Source: Pseudomonas khavaziana
Lineage (GTDB): Bacteria; Pseudomonadota; Gammaproteobacteria; Pseudomonadales; Pseudomonadaceae
Length of the DNA stretch: 64,000 nt
Assembly: GCF_019145205.1 (NCBI RefSeq)
Contig: NZ_JAHSTT010000003.1
Coordinates: forward strand, 310,001-374,000
Direction: 5' to 3'
The notes under the pieces are model-generated. The model made no database searches. It was not told where the DNA came from and saw only the letters and a list, made by a program, of their open reading frames with translations. Below, piece by piece: positions 40,567-48,796 of this stretch; position 1 is the stretch's first letter; every line of letters begins with the position of its first letter. The position numbers and the translations under genes are program-made.

Positions 40567-40592
40567 GTGGGAGGGGGCTTGCCCCCTCCCAC
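40567..40592. repeat. Collapsed REP hairpin between hemE and the MFS gene
   Basis: The outer arms of a GTGGGAGGGGGC-type REP pair are directly joined as gtgggagggggc/ttgccccctcccac, with the inner arms and spacer missing. The result is a perfect 11-bp hairpin in a convergent gap of 60 nt, likely to act as a bidirectional terminator-like structure. Confidence 0.9.
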
Positions 40593-40610
40593 ATTAAAAG
40601 CCCGAAACCT

Positions 40611-41879
40611 TCAGGCCTGCCCCAGCGGCGGCAACCTCGCCAGTTTCAACGCCACCAGCAACGCGCCGATCAGTAGCGCGATAATGAATCCGCCAATCCC
40701 GTTCCACCCGGCAAAATGCCAGAAGAACCCTCCCGCGGTCCCGGCAATACTCGACCCCACGTAGTAGCAGAACAAGTACAGCGACGACGCCTGCCCCTTG
40801 GCTTTCACCGCCCGACGTCCTATCCAACTGCTGGCCACCGAATGCGCGCCGAAGAAGCCGAAGGTGAACACCAGCATGCCCGGCACTACCAGCCACAGCG
40901 GCGTGAACAGCGTCAGTAACATCCCCGAAAGCATCAACACGATGGTGCCCCACAGCACGCGGCGGCGGCCAAGGCGGTCGGCCAGGGAGCCGATCTTGGC
41001 CGAGCTGTAGATACCCGAGAGGTACACCAGCGACAGCAGGCCCACCAACGCCTGGCTCAGCTCGTAGGGCGAAGCCAGCAAGCGATAACCGATGTAGTTG
41101 AACATCGTCACGAAGGCGCCCATCAGCAGGAAGGCTTCAAGGAAAAGCCATGGCAGGCCCGCATCCTTGAAGTGCATGACAAAGCCATCCACGAGGCTGC
41201 GTGGCTTGAGACTGCTGGCGCGGAAGTTGCGCGATTCGGGGAGGATCTTCCAGAACACCGTGGCAGCGATAAGTGCCAGGGCACCGATGATCAGCATTGC
41301 GGTGTGCCAGCTGACGAAGTCGATCAACACGCCGATGATCAGGCGTCCGCTCATGCCGCCAATCGCGTTGCCGCCGATGTACAAACCCATGGCCAGGCCG
41401 ATGTGCTGCGGGTGGATCTCTTCGCTGAGGTAGGTCATCGCCACGGCAGCCAGGCCGCTCAGGGACAGGCCCACCAGCGCCCGCATCAGCAGAATCCCCT
41501 CCCAGGTCGGCATCAGACCGCTGGCGATGGTGGCCAGCGCTGCGCAGAACAACGCGGCGACCATCACCGGCTTGCGCCCCAGCCTGTCGGAAATTGGCCC
41601 GGTGACCAACAGGCCGCAGGCAAGCATCGCGGTCGCCACCGATAGAATCAGGCTGCTTTGCGCCGCATTGATGGAAAACTCGTGGGACAGCGCCGGCATC
41701 ATTGGCTGTACGCAATACAACAGGGCAAAGGTGGCAAACCCGCCGGAGAACAGTGCCAGCACCGTACGCATGAACATCGGCGTGCCTTTTTCGATGTACT
41801 CGTCATTGAGCTGCGCCACCACTTCATCGAGGGCGGAGGGAGGGGGTTGTTGGGTGAGTGGAGCAACAGCAGAATTCAC
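40611..41879 (-). CDS. Major facilitator superfamily transporter
   Basis: The 422-residue protein has a charged N-terminal tail and about 12 hydrophobic segments, beginning at FMRTVLALFSGGFATFALLY. The loop 2-3 motif GPISDRLGRKPVMVAALF is the MFS signature A, repeated in the second half as GSLADRLGRRRVLWG. It resembles the YnfM-like drug/metabolite efflux group; substrate unknown. The GTG start was chosen because GAGG lies 5 nt upstream; an in-frame ATG 14 codons earlier is the alternative. It is divergent from a LysR gene that probably regulates it. Confidence 0.88.
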   Translation of the reverse strand: MNSAVAPLTQQPPPSALDEVVAQLNDEYIEKGTPMFMRTVLALFSGGFATFALLYCVQPMMPALSHEFSINAAQSSLILSVATAMLACGLLVTGPISDRLGRKPVMVAALFCAALATIASGLMPTWEGILLMRALVGLSLSGLAAVAMTYLSEEIHPQHIGLAMGLYIGGNAIGGMSGRLIIGVLIDFVSWHTAMLIIGALALIAATVFWKILPESRNFRASSLKPRSLVDGFVMHFKDAGLPWLFLEAFLLMGAFVTMFNYIGYRLLASPYELSQALVGLLSLVYLSGIYSSAKIGSLADRLGRRRVLWGTIVLMLSGMLLTLFTPLWLVVPGMLVFTFGFFGAHSVASSWIGRRAVKAKGQASSLYLFCYYVGSSIAGTAGGFFWHFAGWNGIGGFIIALLIGALLVALKLARLPPLGQA

Positions 41880-42001
41880 GGGGACCTCGGGGAGGAAAGG
41901 CTGCCAGGACCGACAATGCAAAAAGAATATAGCTGCCTAATGATTCTTTCCAATATATTGTTCGACCTGTTTGATAGGTTTTACGACCTAATGAGGGGTG
42001 T

Positions 42002-42895
42002 ATGGAATTACGTCATTTGCGGTACTTCATCGCCGTCGCCGAAGAACTGCATTTTGGCCGCGCCGCGCAGGTGCTGGGTATCTCGCAGCCGCCCTTGAGC
42101 CAGCAGATCCAGGCACTGGAGCAAGAGGTGGGGGCGCGGTTATTTGAGCGTACCAATCGTCGGGTCGAGCTGAGCGAGGCCGGGCGCCTTTTTTTGCAAG
42201 AGGCGCGGCTTGTGCTGGCCCAGGTCGACAAGGCAGCGGATGTGGCGCGCAGGGCACAGTTGGGTGAACTCGGCGAACTGAAGATCGGCTTCACGTCTTC
42301 CGCGCCGTTCAATTCCAGTATTCCCCAGGCGATCTTTGCGTTTCGACAGGCCTTCCCGGCAGTGCACCTCAACCTGCAAGAGATGAGCAGCACCCAGGTA
42401 GCCGAGTCGCTGGTGGATGAGTCGATTCAGGTCGGGCTGATGCGGCCTTTGCCATTGCCCGATTCGCTGAGCGTGGTCGAGTTGATGCGCGAGCCGCTGG
42501 TCGCGGTCTTGAACGCCGGCCATCCCTTGGTGGAAGGCAGTGAGCGCGGCTTGCACCTGGCGCAATTGGCGCAGGAGCCCTTTGTGTTTTTCCCACGCAC
42601 CTACGGCAGCGGCCTGTATGCCCAACTGCTCAACCTGGCCCGCGACGCCGGGTTCAGCCCGCATTTTGCCCAGGAAGCGGGGGAGGCGATGACCATCATC
42701 GGCCTGGTGGCGGCGGGGTTGGGCGTGTCGGTGTTGCCGGCGTCTTACCAGCGTATTCGCATTGATGGCGTGGTCTATCGCACGCTGCTCGACCCAGAGG
42801 CGATGACGGCGGTGTGGCTGGTACAGCGCAAGGGCGTGCAAACGCCGATGGCGAAGGGGTTTGTGGAGTTGTTGACGCGTCAGGTATTGGTGTAG
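42002..42895 (+). CDS. LysR-family transcriptional regulator
   Basis: The 297-residue protein starts MELRHLRYFIAVAEELHFGR and has the LysR winged helix-turn-helix at about residues 1-60 (GISQPPLSQQIQALEQEVGARLFERTNRRVEL), then a two-lobed effector domain. It is transcribed away from the MFS gene with a 122-nt shared region, the classic layout for local control. The effector is unknown. Confidence 0.94.
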   Translation: MELRHLRYFIAVAEELHFGRAAQVLGISQPPLSQQIQALEQEVGARLFERTNRRVELSEAGRLFLQEARLVLAQVDKAADVARRAQLGELGELKIGFTSSAPFNSSIPQAIFAFRQAFPAVHLNLQEMSSTQVAESLVDESIQVGLMRPLPLPDSLSVVELMREPLVAVLNAGHPLVEGSERGLHLAQLAQEPFVFFPRTYGSGLYAQLLNLARDAGFSPHFAQEAGEAMTIIGLVAAGLGVSVLPASYQRIRIDGVVYRTLLDPEAMTAVWLVQRKGVQTPMAKGFVELLTRQVLV

Positions 42896-42983
42896 GCGGG
42901 GTCACATATCAGGTAACGCAACCGGCTTAGTTATTCGCTAGAAACTTGCGCAAAATCATTCTTTTTCAGGCGAGTGGATATGG

Positions 42984-43370
42984 ATGGCACTTCTCTATCA
43001 GCCCAAGGAGGGCAGCGTGTTGATTTGTGATTTTCGTGGCTATGAGGTTCCGGAAATCATCAAGATTCGACCTGTTATTGTGATACGCAAACACCGGACG
43101 AATAAGCTGCTCGTAACGGTGGTACCTCTGAGTACTACCGCTCCACAGCAGGTGTTGGAACACCATTTGCGGCTTGATAGCCACCTTCAGGGAGCGAGCC
43201 CGGTCTGCTGGGCTAAATGCGACATCGTCGCGACAGTCAGCTTGGGTCGACTGGACCGAATCAAAAGTAAAGATCGTCATGGCAAACGAACTTACAAAAT
43301 AGCCGAACTCACCAATGACCAATTTTTGGCGATAAAAGCGGCGGTGCGCAGTGCGCTTGGGTTGCGATAA
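42984..43370 (+). CDS. PemK/MazF-family toxin-like protein without an adjacent antitoxin
   Basis: The 128-residue protein has the MazF/PemK-type start KEGSVLICDFRGYEVPEIIKIRPVIVI and the strand LLVTVVPLSTT, which fit the RNase-toxin beta-barrel, then a family-like C-terminal helix. MazF relatives cleave mRNA. No plausible antitoxin is present in the 88 nt upstream, and the downstream 200 nt hold no convincing gene. It may be a solitary toxin homologue, or its partner may lie elsewhere. Confidence 0.75.
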   Translation: MALLYQPKEGSVLICDFRGYEVPEIIKIRPVIVIRKHRTNKLLVTVVPLSTTAPQQVLEHHLRLDSHLQGASPVCWAKCDIVATVSLGRLDRIKSKDRHGKRTYKIAELTNDQFLAIKAAVRSALGLR

Positions 43371-43451
43371 AGTGGGATATAGATGGACGGCGTTTTGCCA
43401 CCGATTGCAGGTAACCTGCTTTCAGGCATACTGGCCGAGTTCCCGAAAAGG

Positions 43452-43523
43452 GGCTTGTGAGACTCTGAGGGTCCTGGGCAACCAGCCACCGCAGAGCCAG
43501 GCAGGAAGCGGCGATGACAAGCC
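43452..43523 (+). ncRNA. Candidate structured RNA downstream of the PemK/MazF-like gene
   Basis: The segment folds on paper as three nested stems. GGCTTGT (43452-43458) pairs with ACAAGCC (43517-43523), CTCTG (43463-43467) with CAGAG (43492-43496), and CTGG with CCAG closes a GCAA (GNRA) tetraloop at 43478. A good intrinsic terminator follows at 43539. Just upstream is another perfect hairpin, gcaggt/acctgc. It was not matched to any known RNA family. Confidence 0.4.
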
Positions 43524-43538
43524 AACCTGTTTGTGAAG

Positions 43539-43561
43539 AGGGCGCCTAAAGGCGCCCTTTG
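43539..43561. terminator. Terminator in the toxin / lipoprotein convergent gap
   Basis: AGGGCGCC and GGCGCCCT form an 8-bp GC stem around TAAA, followed by TTTG on plus. It serves the plus-strand transcript of the toxin and RNA candidate and, being symmetric, may also act at the end of the aryl polyene operon. Confidence 0.8.
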
Positions 43562-43573
43562 TCGTTTCTGGCC

Positions 43574-43969
43574 TTACTGCATCCCGGTCGAGCGCAACCC
43601 TGCCAGGATGTCCCTATCCAGCATGCTTATCCAACGGTTGTAGTTGCGATGGATCTTGCCGTCCTTGTAGCCCAGGTCGCGGCTGTCGCGGTAGGTGATG
43701 GCGTAGCTGTTACGGCTGTAGCGGATATCGATGGCGGCATAGAACTGGCCGCGCACGGTGATCTCGGCCTGCACCAGCTGCGGGCCCAGGCGTTGCACGG
43801 TCCATTCGCGTTTCTGCAGGGCGGCGACGATGGCCTGTTTCATCTTTTCTTCGCTGACCTGGCCGGTGGCCGGCAACTCATGCTGGGGGTTGAGCACCGG
43901 CTTGCTGGTGCAACCGGCGGTGGTCAGCAGGGCCAGGGTGATCAGGGTGGCGCGTAGCAGGGAAGACAT
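43574..43969 (-). CDS. Small lipoprotein at the end of the aryl polyene operon
   Basis: The 131-residue protein has a lipoprotein signal peptide with the lipobox LTTAGC (Cys about residue 20), then a compact domain ending with paired Tyr-rich strands (AIDIRYSRNSYAITYRDS, KIHRNYNRW). It was not assigned to a characterised family. It lies 26 nt after the last ketosynthase gene in the same direction, so it is probably the final gene of the operon and acts at the cell envelope. Confidence 0.75.
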   Translation of the reverse strand: MSSLLRATLITLALLTTAGCTSKPVLNPQHELPATGQVSEEKMKQAIVAALQKREWTVQRLGPQLVQAEITVRGQFYAAIDIRYSRNSYAITYRDSRDLGYKDGKIHRNYNRWISMLDRDILAGLRSTGMQ

Positions 43970-43995
43970 TCCGTTTTCTCCAATCGATTAAAAAG

Positions 43996-45222
43996 TCAGG
44001 ACCAGCGGCGAAAGATCAACGAGGTGTTGACGCCGCCAAAGGCAAAATTGTTGTTCATCACATAGTCGTTGTGCATCTGGCGAAAGCCCCCTTGCAGGTA
44101 ATCGAGCTCGCCGCATTGCGGGTCGACCGAGTCCAGGTTGAAGGTGTGCACGTACTCGTCGCGGTTCATCATTTCGATGCTGAACCACGACTCCAGCGCG
44201 CCGCAGGCACCCAGGGTGTGGCCGAGGAAACTCTTCTGCGAGCTGATCGGCATGCGACTGCCGAACAGGCTGCTGGTGGCCAGGGTTTCGGCGATGTCGC
44301 CCTGGTCGGTGGCGGTGCCATGGCCGTTGACGTAGCCAATGGCGGACGGTTCAAGCCCGGCATCTTCCAGGGCCAGCTCCATGGCGCGGCGCATGGTTCT
44401 CTGCTCCGGACGGGTGGTGTGCTGGCCGTCGGCGTTGCTGCCAAAACCGACGAGCTCGGCGTGGATGTGCGCACCCCGCGCCAACGCATGTTCCAGCTCC
44501 TCGAGCACCAGCATGCCGCCGCCTTCGCCGATCACCAGGCCATCGCGGCCGCTGTCGTAGGGGCGTGGGCTGGTTTGCGGTGCGTCGTTCTTCAGGCTGG
44601 TGGCGTAGAGCGCATCGAACACCATGGCTTCGGTGGGGCAGAGTTCTTCGGCGCCGCCGGCGAGCATCAACGGCAGGCGCCCGAACTTGATCGCTTCGTA
44701 GGCATAACCGATGCCCTGGCTGCCGCTGGTGCAGGCGCTCGACGTGGGGATCAGGCGCCCGGTAAGGCCAAAGAAGATGCTGATATTCGCCGCCGTGGTG
44801 TGGGGCATCATGCGCACATAGGAATTGGCGTTGAGCCCTTCGGCCACCGAGTTGAGCAGCATATTGCCGAAGGCCTTGATCTCATCGGTGCTGCCGGTGG
44901 ACGAGCCACAGGCCACGCCCATGCGCCCGTCCTTGATTGACGCGTCGCCGAGCAGACCGGCGTCGTGCAACGCCTGTTCCGCCGCCCACACTGCCAGGCG
45001 CGAGACGCGGCCCATGCTGCGCAGTTGCTTGCGGGTCCAGTGGGCGGGCACGACGAAATCATCGATGGGCCCGGCCAGGCGCGTGTTCAATTCGGTAAAG
45101 CGGTCCCACTCATCCATGCGCCGGATGCCACTGCGGTTGGCGCGAAAGTTGGCGGCAATGGTCTCCCAGTCGCTACCCAGGGAGGTCATGCCGGCCATGC
45201 CTGTGACGACGACGCGCTTCAT
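43996..45222 (-). CDS. apeR: Beta-ketoacyl-ACP synthase of the aryl polyene pathway (ApeR-like)
   Basis: The 408-residue condensing enzyme has the thiolase-fold active-site Cys164 in SSACTSGSQGIGYAYE and the two catalytic His in VNGHGTATDQGD and FLGHTLGACG, so it should be active. It is the third ketosynthase-type gene of the cluster and the last in O-P-Q-R order, corresponding to ApeR. The ATG start overlaps the ketoreductase stop (TGATG); a GTG two codons upstream is possible. Confidence 0.85.
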   Translation of the reverse strand: MKRVVVTGMAGMTSLGSDWETIAANFRANRSGIRRMDEWDRFTELNTRLAGPIDDFVVPAHWTRKQLRSMGRVSRLAVWAAEQALHDAGLLGDASIKDGRMGVACGSSTGSTDEIKAFGNMLLNSVAEGLNANSYVRMMPHTTAANISIFFGLTGRLIPTSSACTSGSQGIGYAYEAIKFGRLPLMLAGGAEELCPTEAMVFDALYATSLKNDAPQTSPRPYDSGRDGLVIGEGGGMLVLEELEHALARGAHIHAELVGFGSNADGQHTTRPEQRTMRRAMELALEDAGLEPSAIGYVNGHGTATDQGDIAETLATSSLFGSRMPISSQKSFLGHTLGACGALESWFSIEMMNRDEYVHTFNLDSVDPQCGELDYLQGGFRQMHNDYVMNNNFAFGGVNTSLIFRRWS

Positions 45223-45950
45223 CAGCACAGGCCTCCGTTCACGGCCAGCACTTGGCGTGTGATATAGCCGGCTTCGGCCGACATCAGGAAATTCACCGCA
45301 CCGGCGACTTCTTCCGGGGTGCCCATACGTTGCGCCGGAATCATTTTCATCAACTCTTCCACCGGTACGTTTTCATCCAGCATCGCCGTGTCGATCAAGC
45401 CGGGCGCCACGCAGTTGACGGTGATTTTGCGCTTGCCCAGCTCGATGGCCAGTGCCTTGGCCGCGCCGATCAAGCCGGCCTTGGAGGCGCTGTAATTGAC
45501 CTGACCGCGGTTGCCGATCAACCCGGAAACCGAAGTGATGCACACGATCCGCCCGGCGGCGCGGCGGCGGATCATCGGCATCATTACCGGGTGCAGCACG
45601 TTGTAGAAACCATCGAGGTTGGTGCGCATCACCACGTCCCAGTCGTCTTCCGACAGGGCTGGAAAGGCGCCGTCGCGGGTCAGGCCGGCATTGAGTACCA
45701 CGCCGTAGTAGGCGCCATGTTGCTCCACATCGGCTTCAAGGATGGCCTTGCAACTGGCGCGGTCGGACACGTCGAATTGCAGCACTCGCGCCATGCGCCC
45801 CAGGGCCTCGATCTCGACCTGCACGGCGTCGGCTTCGGCGCGACCACTGCGGCAATGCAGCACGATGTCATGGCCGGCCTGGGCCAGGCGCAGGGCAATG
45901 GCGCGGCCGATGCCGCGGCTGGAGCCGGTGACCAGTACGGATTCAGTCAT
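45222..45950 (-). CDS. apeQ: 3-oxoacyl-ACP reductase of the aryl polyene pathway (ApeQ-like)
   Basis: The 242-residue short-chain dehydrogenase has the NADP-binding motif GSSRGIGRAIALRLAQAG, the catalytic Ser in ITSVSGLIGNRG and YSASKAGLIGAAKALA with the Tyr and Lys. This is FabG architecture. In an aryl polyene pathway it reduces each beta-keto intermediate before dehydration. It overlaps the dehydratase gene by 4 nt and the ketosynthase by one base. Confidence 0.88.
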   Translation of the reverse strand: MTESVLVTGSSRGIGRAIALRLAQAGHDIVLHCRSGRAEADAVQVEIEALGRMARVLQFDVSDRASCKAILEADVEQHGAYYGVVLNAGLTRDGAFPALSEDDWDVVMRTNLDGFYNVLHPVMMPMIRRRAAGRIVCITSVSGLIGNRGQVNYSASKAGLIGAAKALAIELGKRKITVNCVAPGLIDTAMLDENVPVEELMKMIPAQRMGTPEEVAGAVNFLMSAEAGYITRQVLAVNGGLC

Positions 45951-46408
45951 GGCGTTTGGTCCTTCGATTCATCTAGGTAGTTGGCCGCCTGGGGCGGTCG
46001 AAATACGTTAAGGCGCGCGCTGGCGTGGATACCGTCGCCGGTGAGGTGGCATTCGAACACACCCATGCCGTTGTCGTCTTCCAGGGAGCGCAGGCCGTGG
46101 ATATTCAGCTCGGCGCCGGCGGGAAAGTGTTCCACGTTGCACTCGTATTTACGCGTGCCCAACAGGAAACCCAGCTCCACCGCCTGGCCTTGCTGGCGCG
46201 CGCGGCAACCGGCATAAGCGGCGACGCTTTGCGCCATCAACTCAAGGCCGACCCAGGCCGGCAGGCTGCCGTCAGGGCGGTTGAACAGGCCGCCGGGCTT
46301 GACGGTGACGCGGGTGCGGACCTGCTCTTCATCGAACGACAGCACCTGGTCGATCAGGATCATGTCGCCCGCATGGGGCAGTAGTTCGGCAAGTGGCCAA
46401 TCGATCAT
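45947..46408 (-). CDS. apeP: Hotdog-fold 3-hydroxyacyl-ACP dehydratase (ApeP-like)
   Basis: The 153-residue protein begins MIDWPLAELLPHAGDMILID, the typical start of this FabZ-like dehydratase group with the catalytic His-containing LLPHAGDM, and continues with LPAWVGLELMAQSVAAYAG. In characterised aryl polyene systems ApeP pairs with ApeI to dehydrate intermediates. Here the likely partner is the dehydratase domain fused to the acyl-ACP synthetase at 56658. It overlaps both neighbours by 4 nt. Confidence 0.85.
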   Translation of the reverse strand: MIDWPLAELLPHAGDMILIDQVLSFDEEQVRTRVTVKPGGLFNRPDGSLPAWVGLELMAQSVAAYAGCRARQQGQAVELGFLLGTRKYECNVEHFPAGAELNIHGLRSLEDDNGMGVFECHLTGDGIHASARLNVFRPPQAANYLDESKDQTP

Positions 46409-47571
46409 GGGGCCTCTGCGATTATCAGGCTGACGTTATTACCGCCGAAGGCAAACGAGTTGCTCATCAGGCAGGGTTTTTTCAAGCTGTCGCCGCTGCG
46501 TGCCCATTGCAAGGCGGGCAGCGCCGGGTCGGCTTGGCCGTCCCATACGTGGGGTGGCAGCAAGCCGTGGCTCAGGCTCAGCCAACAGAACGCCGCTTCC
46601 AGCGCTCCGGCGGCACCGAGGGTGTGGCCGGTCATGGGCTTGGTCGACGAGCAGGCTACGCCGTCGGGGAACAGGCTGGCGACCGCCAGGCTTTCCATGG
46701 CGTCGTTGTGTTGGGTGGCGGTGCCGTGCAGGTTCAGGTAGCCGATCTGCCCGGGAGCCAGCTTTGCGTTGGCCAGGGCCTTGCGCATCGCTTGCAGCGC
46801 GCCCCTGCCGCTGGGTTCCGGCGCGGAGATATGATGGGCATCGCAACTGGCGCCGCTGCCCAGCAAGGCGATCGGGGCTGGCTCGCGGCTCATCAGGAAC
46901 AGCACCGCCGCTTCACCGATATTGATGCCGTTGCGGTTCACCGAGAACGGATTGCAGCGCTCGCTGGAGACCGCCTCCAATGCGGTAAAACCGTTCAGCG
47001 TCAGCTTGCACAGGCTGTCCACACCGCCGCAGATCACCGCATCGCAGATGCCGAGATCCAGCAGGCGCTGGGCACTCATCAGTGCACGGGCGCTGGAGGT
47101 GCAGGCGGTAGAAATCACATAGGTCGGGCCGCTCACTTGCAGCCAGTCGGCAAGGAAATTCGCCGGGGCGCTGAGTTCCTGTTGCTGGTAGTCGTAGTCG
47201 GTGGGGAATTGCTGGTCGCGCAAGTAGTGGGCAATGCCGCGGCTGGCTTCGTCGATGCCTGAGGTGCTGGTGCCCAGCACAATGCCGACCCGCGAAGGCC
47301 CGTAGGTTTGGATCGCCTGGCGCAGCTGAGCTTCGATCTGCAACGCCGCTTCCAACAGCAACTGGTTATTGCGGCTGCTCTGTTGGCTCAGCGTCACCGG
47401 CAGGGGCGCCAGGTCGCCGTGCACGGCCGCCACCGGCACCACGCGCTCCGGCACCCAACCGCTTTCGGCGCGCATGCCCGAGCAGTCGCCGACAAACAGC
47501 TTGCGGCTGACTTCGGCCTGGCCGCGGCCGAGGGCGCAGATCACGCCGAGGGCATTGAGGTAAGCGATCAT
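46405..47571 (-). CDS. apeO: Beta-ketoacyl-ACP synthase of the aryl polyene pathway (ApeO-like)
   Basis: The 388-residue condensing enzyme has an active-site Cys157 in YVISTACTSSARALMSA and His residues in NLHGTATQHND and TGHTLGAAGALE, so the Cys-His-His set is intact. In characterised clusters ApeO works as a heterodimer with the chain-length-factor-like ApeC, whose counterpart is the first gene of this operon. The ATG overlaps the upstream lipoprotein stop by 4 nt. Confidence 0.86.
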   Translation of the reverse strand: MIAYLNALGVICALGRGQAEVSRKLFVGDCSGMRAESGWVPERVVPVAAVHGDLAPLPVTLSQQSSRNNQLLLEAALQIEAQLRQAIQTYGPSRVGIVLGTSTSGIDEASRGIAHYLRDQQFPTDYDYQQQELSAPANFLADWLQVSGPTYVISTACTSSARALMSAQRLLDLGICDAVICGGVDSLCKLTLNGFTALEAVSSERCNPFSVNRNGINIGEAAVLFLMSREPAPIALLGSGASCDAHHISAPEPSGRGALQAMRKALANAKLAPGQIGYLNLHGTATQHNDAMESLAVASLFPDGVACSSTKPMTGHTLGAAGALEAAFCWLSLSHGLLPPHVWDGQADPALPALQWARSGDSLKKPCLMSNSFAFGGNNVSLIIAEAP

Positions 47572-48050
47572 CGGCGCAGGCCCAGCGGAGTGATGCGATA
47601 ACGCAACGGCTGGTCGACCATGTTCACGCTGAACACCTCGGAGGACTGGTAGACGATCTGCCAATGGCCCGGCAGCGTACGCGTCAAGTCCATTGCCTGG
47701 GCGTGCGGATACAGCGCCGGCACTTCACCGGCCGAGGTCAGGGCAAACAGCAGCGCGGCGAACAACTCCCGGGCCTGGGGATTGGGTGGCAGCAAGCCGT
47801 CGGCCTGCCATTGCCCATCGACCAGCTTTTGCCGGGCCAGGGGAATACCCAGCGGGTCCATCATCGACCAACGAATCGCGCTGCCTTCGTGTTGGATCAC
47901 CAGCAACCAATCCTGGCTCTGGCCGTCCGCCAGACGCTGCACGTGCAATTGCATCGGCAAGGCCAGGGTTGGGATTTTTTCCGGCAGCGGTGCCTGGCTG
48001 GCACAGGCGCTCAGCAGCAACACGCAACCGATCAACAGCAGGCGCATCAT
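47568..48050 (-). CDS. DUF3261 lipoprotein of the aryl polyene cluster
   Basis: The 160-residue protein starts MMRLLLIGCVLLLSACAS, a lipoprotein signal with lipobox LSAC (Cys about residue 16). The rest is a LolB-like beta-rich domain of the DUF3261 type. Together with the LolA-like protein at 52376 and the MMPL exporter at 50074 it probably carries the polyene lipid to the outer membrane; this is an inference from family and context. It overlaps both neighbours by 4 nt. Confidence 0.82.
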   Translation of the reverse strand: MMRLLLIGCVLLLSACASQAPLPEKIPTLALPMQLHVQRLADGQSQDWLLVIQHEGSAIRWSMMDPLGIPLARQKLVDGQWQADGLLPPNPQARELFAALLFALTSAGEVPALYPHAQAMDLTRTLPGHWQIVYQSSEVFSVNMVDQPLRYRITPLGLRR

Positions 48051-48796
48051 GGGGCAGCATTCTCCAAAGGTTTACGCGCTACGCAGTTGACCAGGGTTTC
48101 CTCGCGCTGGCCTACCGGCGGCGCCTTGCGCAGGCCCCAGCGCTCCAGCAGGCCGAAGTCGCTGGAGCGGCTCCACCACAGGTAGGGGTACGAGACATTC
48201 TGCGGGGCGAATTCAAAGCCCTGCTCGTGGAGCATCTCCAGGTATTGCTCGGCGCTTTTCTGCACATGCATCGGGTGGCGGAACAGCCAGCGAATCACCC
48301 AGGTGTCGATATAGGCTTCGGTGGATTCGGCAAACAGCAGATAACCGCCCGGCTTGAGCACCCGATAAAACTCCTTGAGTGCGCGATGTTGTTCCACCAA
48401 GTGATGGAAGGTCTGGTGGCAGAACAGGATATCGACGCTGGCGTCCGGTACCTTTAGGGTGGCGCAGTCGCTGCCGATCAACTCGACAGCCATGCCCTGG
48501 CGCTCGGCTTCTTCGCGGCTCAGTTCGAGGCTGTGGGGGTCAGCATCCAGGCCGATCAGGCGTGAGGGCGCAAACACCTCCTGCAGCAACCGGAAGGATT
48601 TACCCTGGCCGCAACCGGCGTCGAGCAATACCGGCGCCACCGGCAGCGGATCGCTGAACAGGCTGCGCAGATCGTTGATCGCCACCCGCAAGACGTGATG
48701 CTGCCAGGTATGGCTGCGCAGGAACCAGAAGCCGAATCTGGTTTCTTCGACGTAATTCTTGCTCAGGTAGTTTTTTCCAACGGCAGGGCTGCTCAT
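48047..48796 (-). CDS. SAM-dependent methyltransferase
   Basis: The 249-residue class I methyltransferase has motif I VLLDAGCGQGKSFRLLQ, an acidic motif II (IGLDADPHSLELS) and a post-motif LKPGGYLLFAEST. Its position between the flavoprotein and the lipoprotein in the operon suggests it methylates the aryl head group or its hydroxyl, a common aryl polyene modification. The acceptor is not shown by the sequence. Confidence 0.83.
   Translation of the reverse strand: MSSPAVGKNYLSKNYVEETRFGFWFLRSHTWQHHVLRVAINDLRSLFSDPLPVAPVLLDAGCGQGKSFRLLQEVFAPSRLIGLDADPHSLELSREEAERQGMAVELIGSDCATLKVPDASVDILFCHQTFHHLVEQHRALKEFYRVLKPGGYLLFAESTEAYIDTWVIRWLFRHPMHVQKSAEQYLEMLHEQGFEFAPQNVSYPYLWWSRSSDFGLLERWGLRKAPPVGQREETLVNCVARKPLENAAP

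Noticed and set aside
43490..43525. Similarity of caggaagcggcgatgac to the SRP (4.5S) RNA apical region
   Set aside because: The conserved GGAA tetraloop and symmetric loop of SRP RNA are not in the right arrangement, so the match looks accidental.
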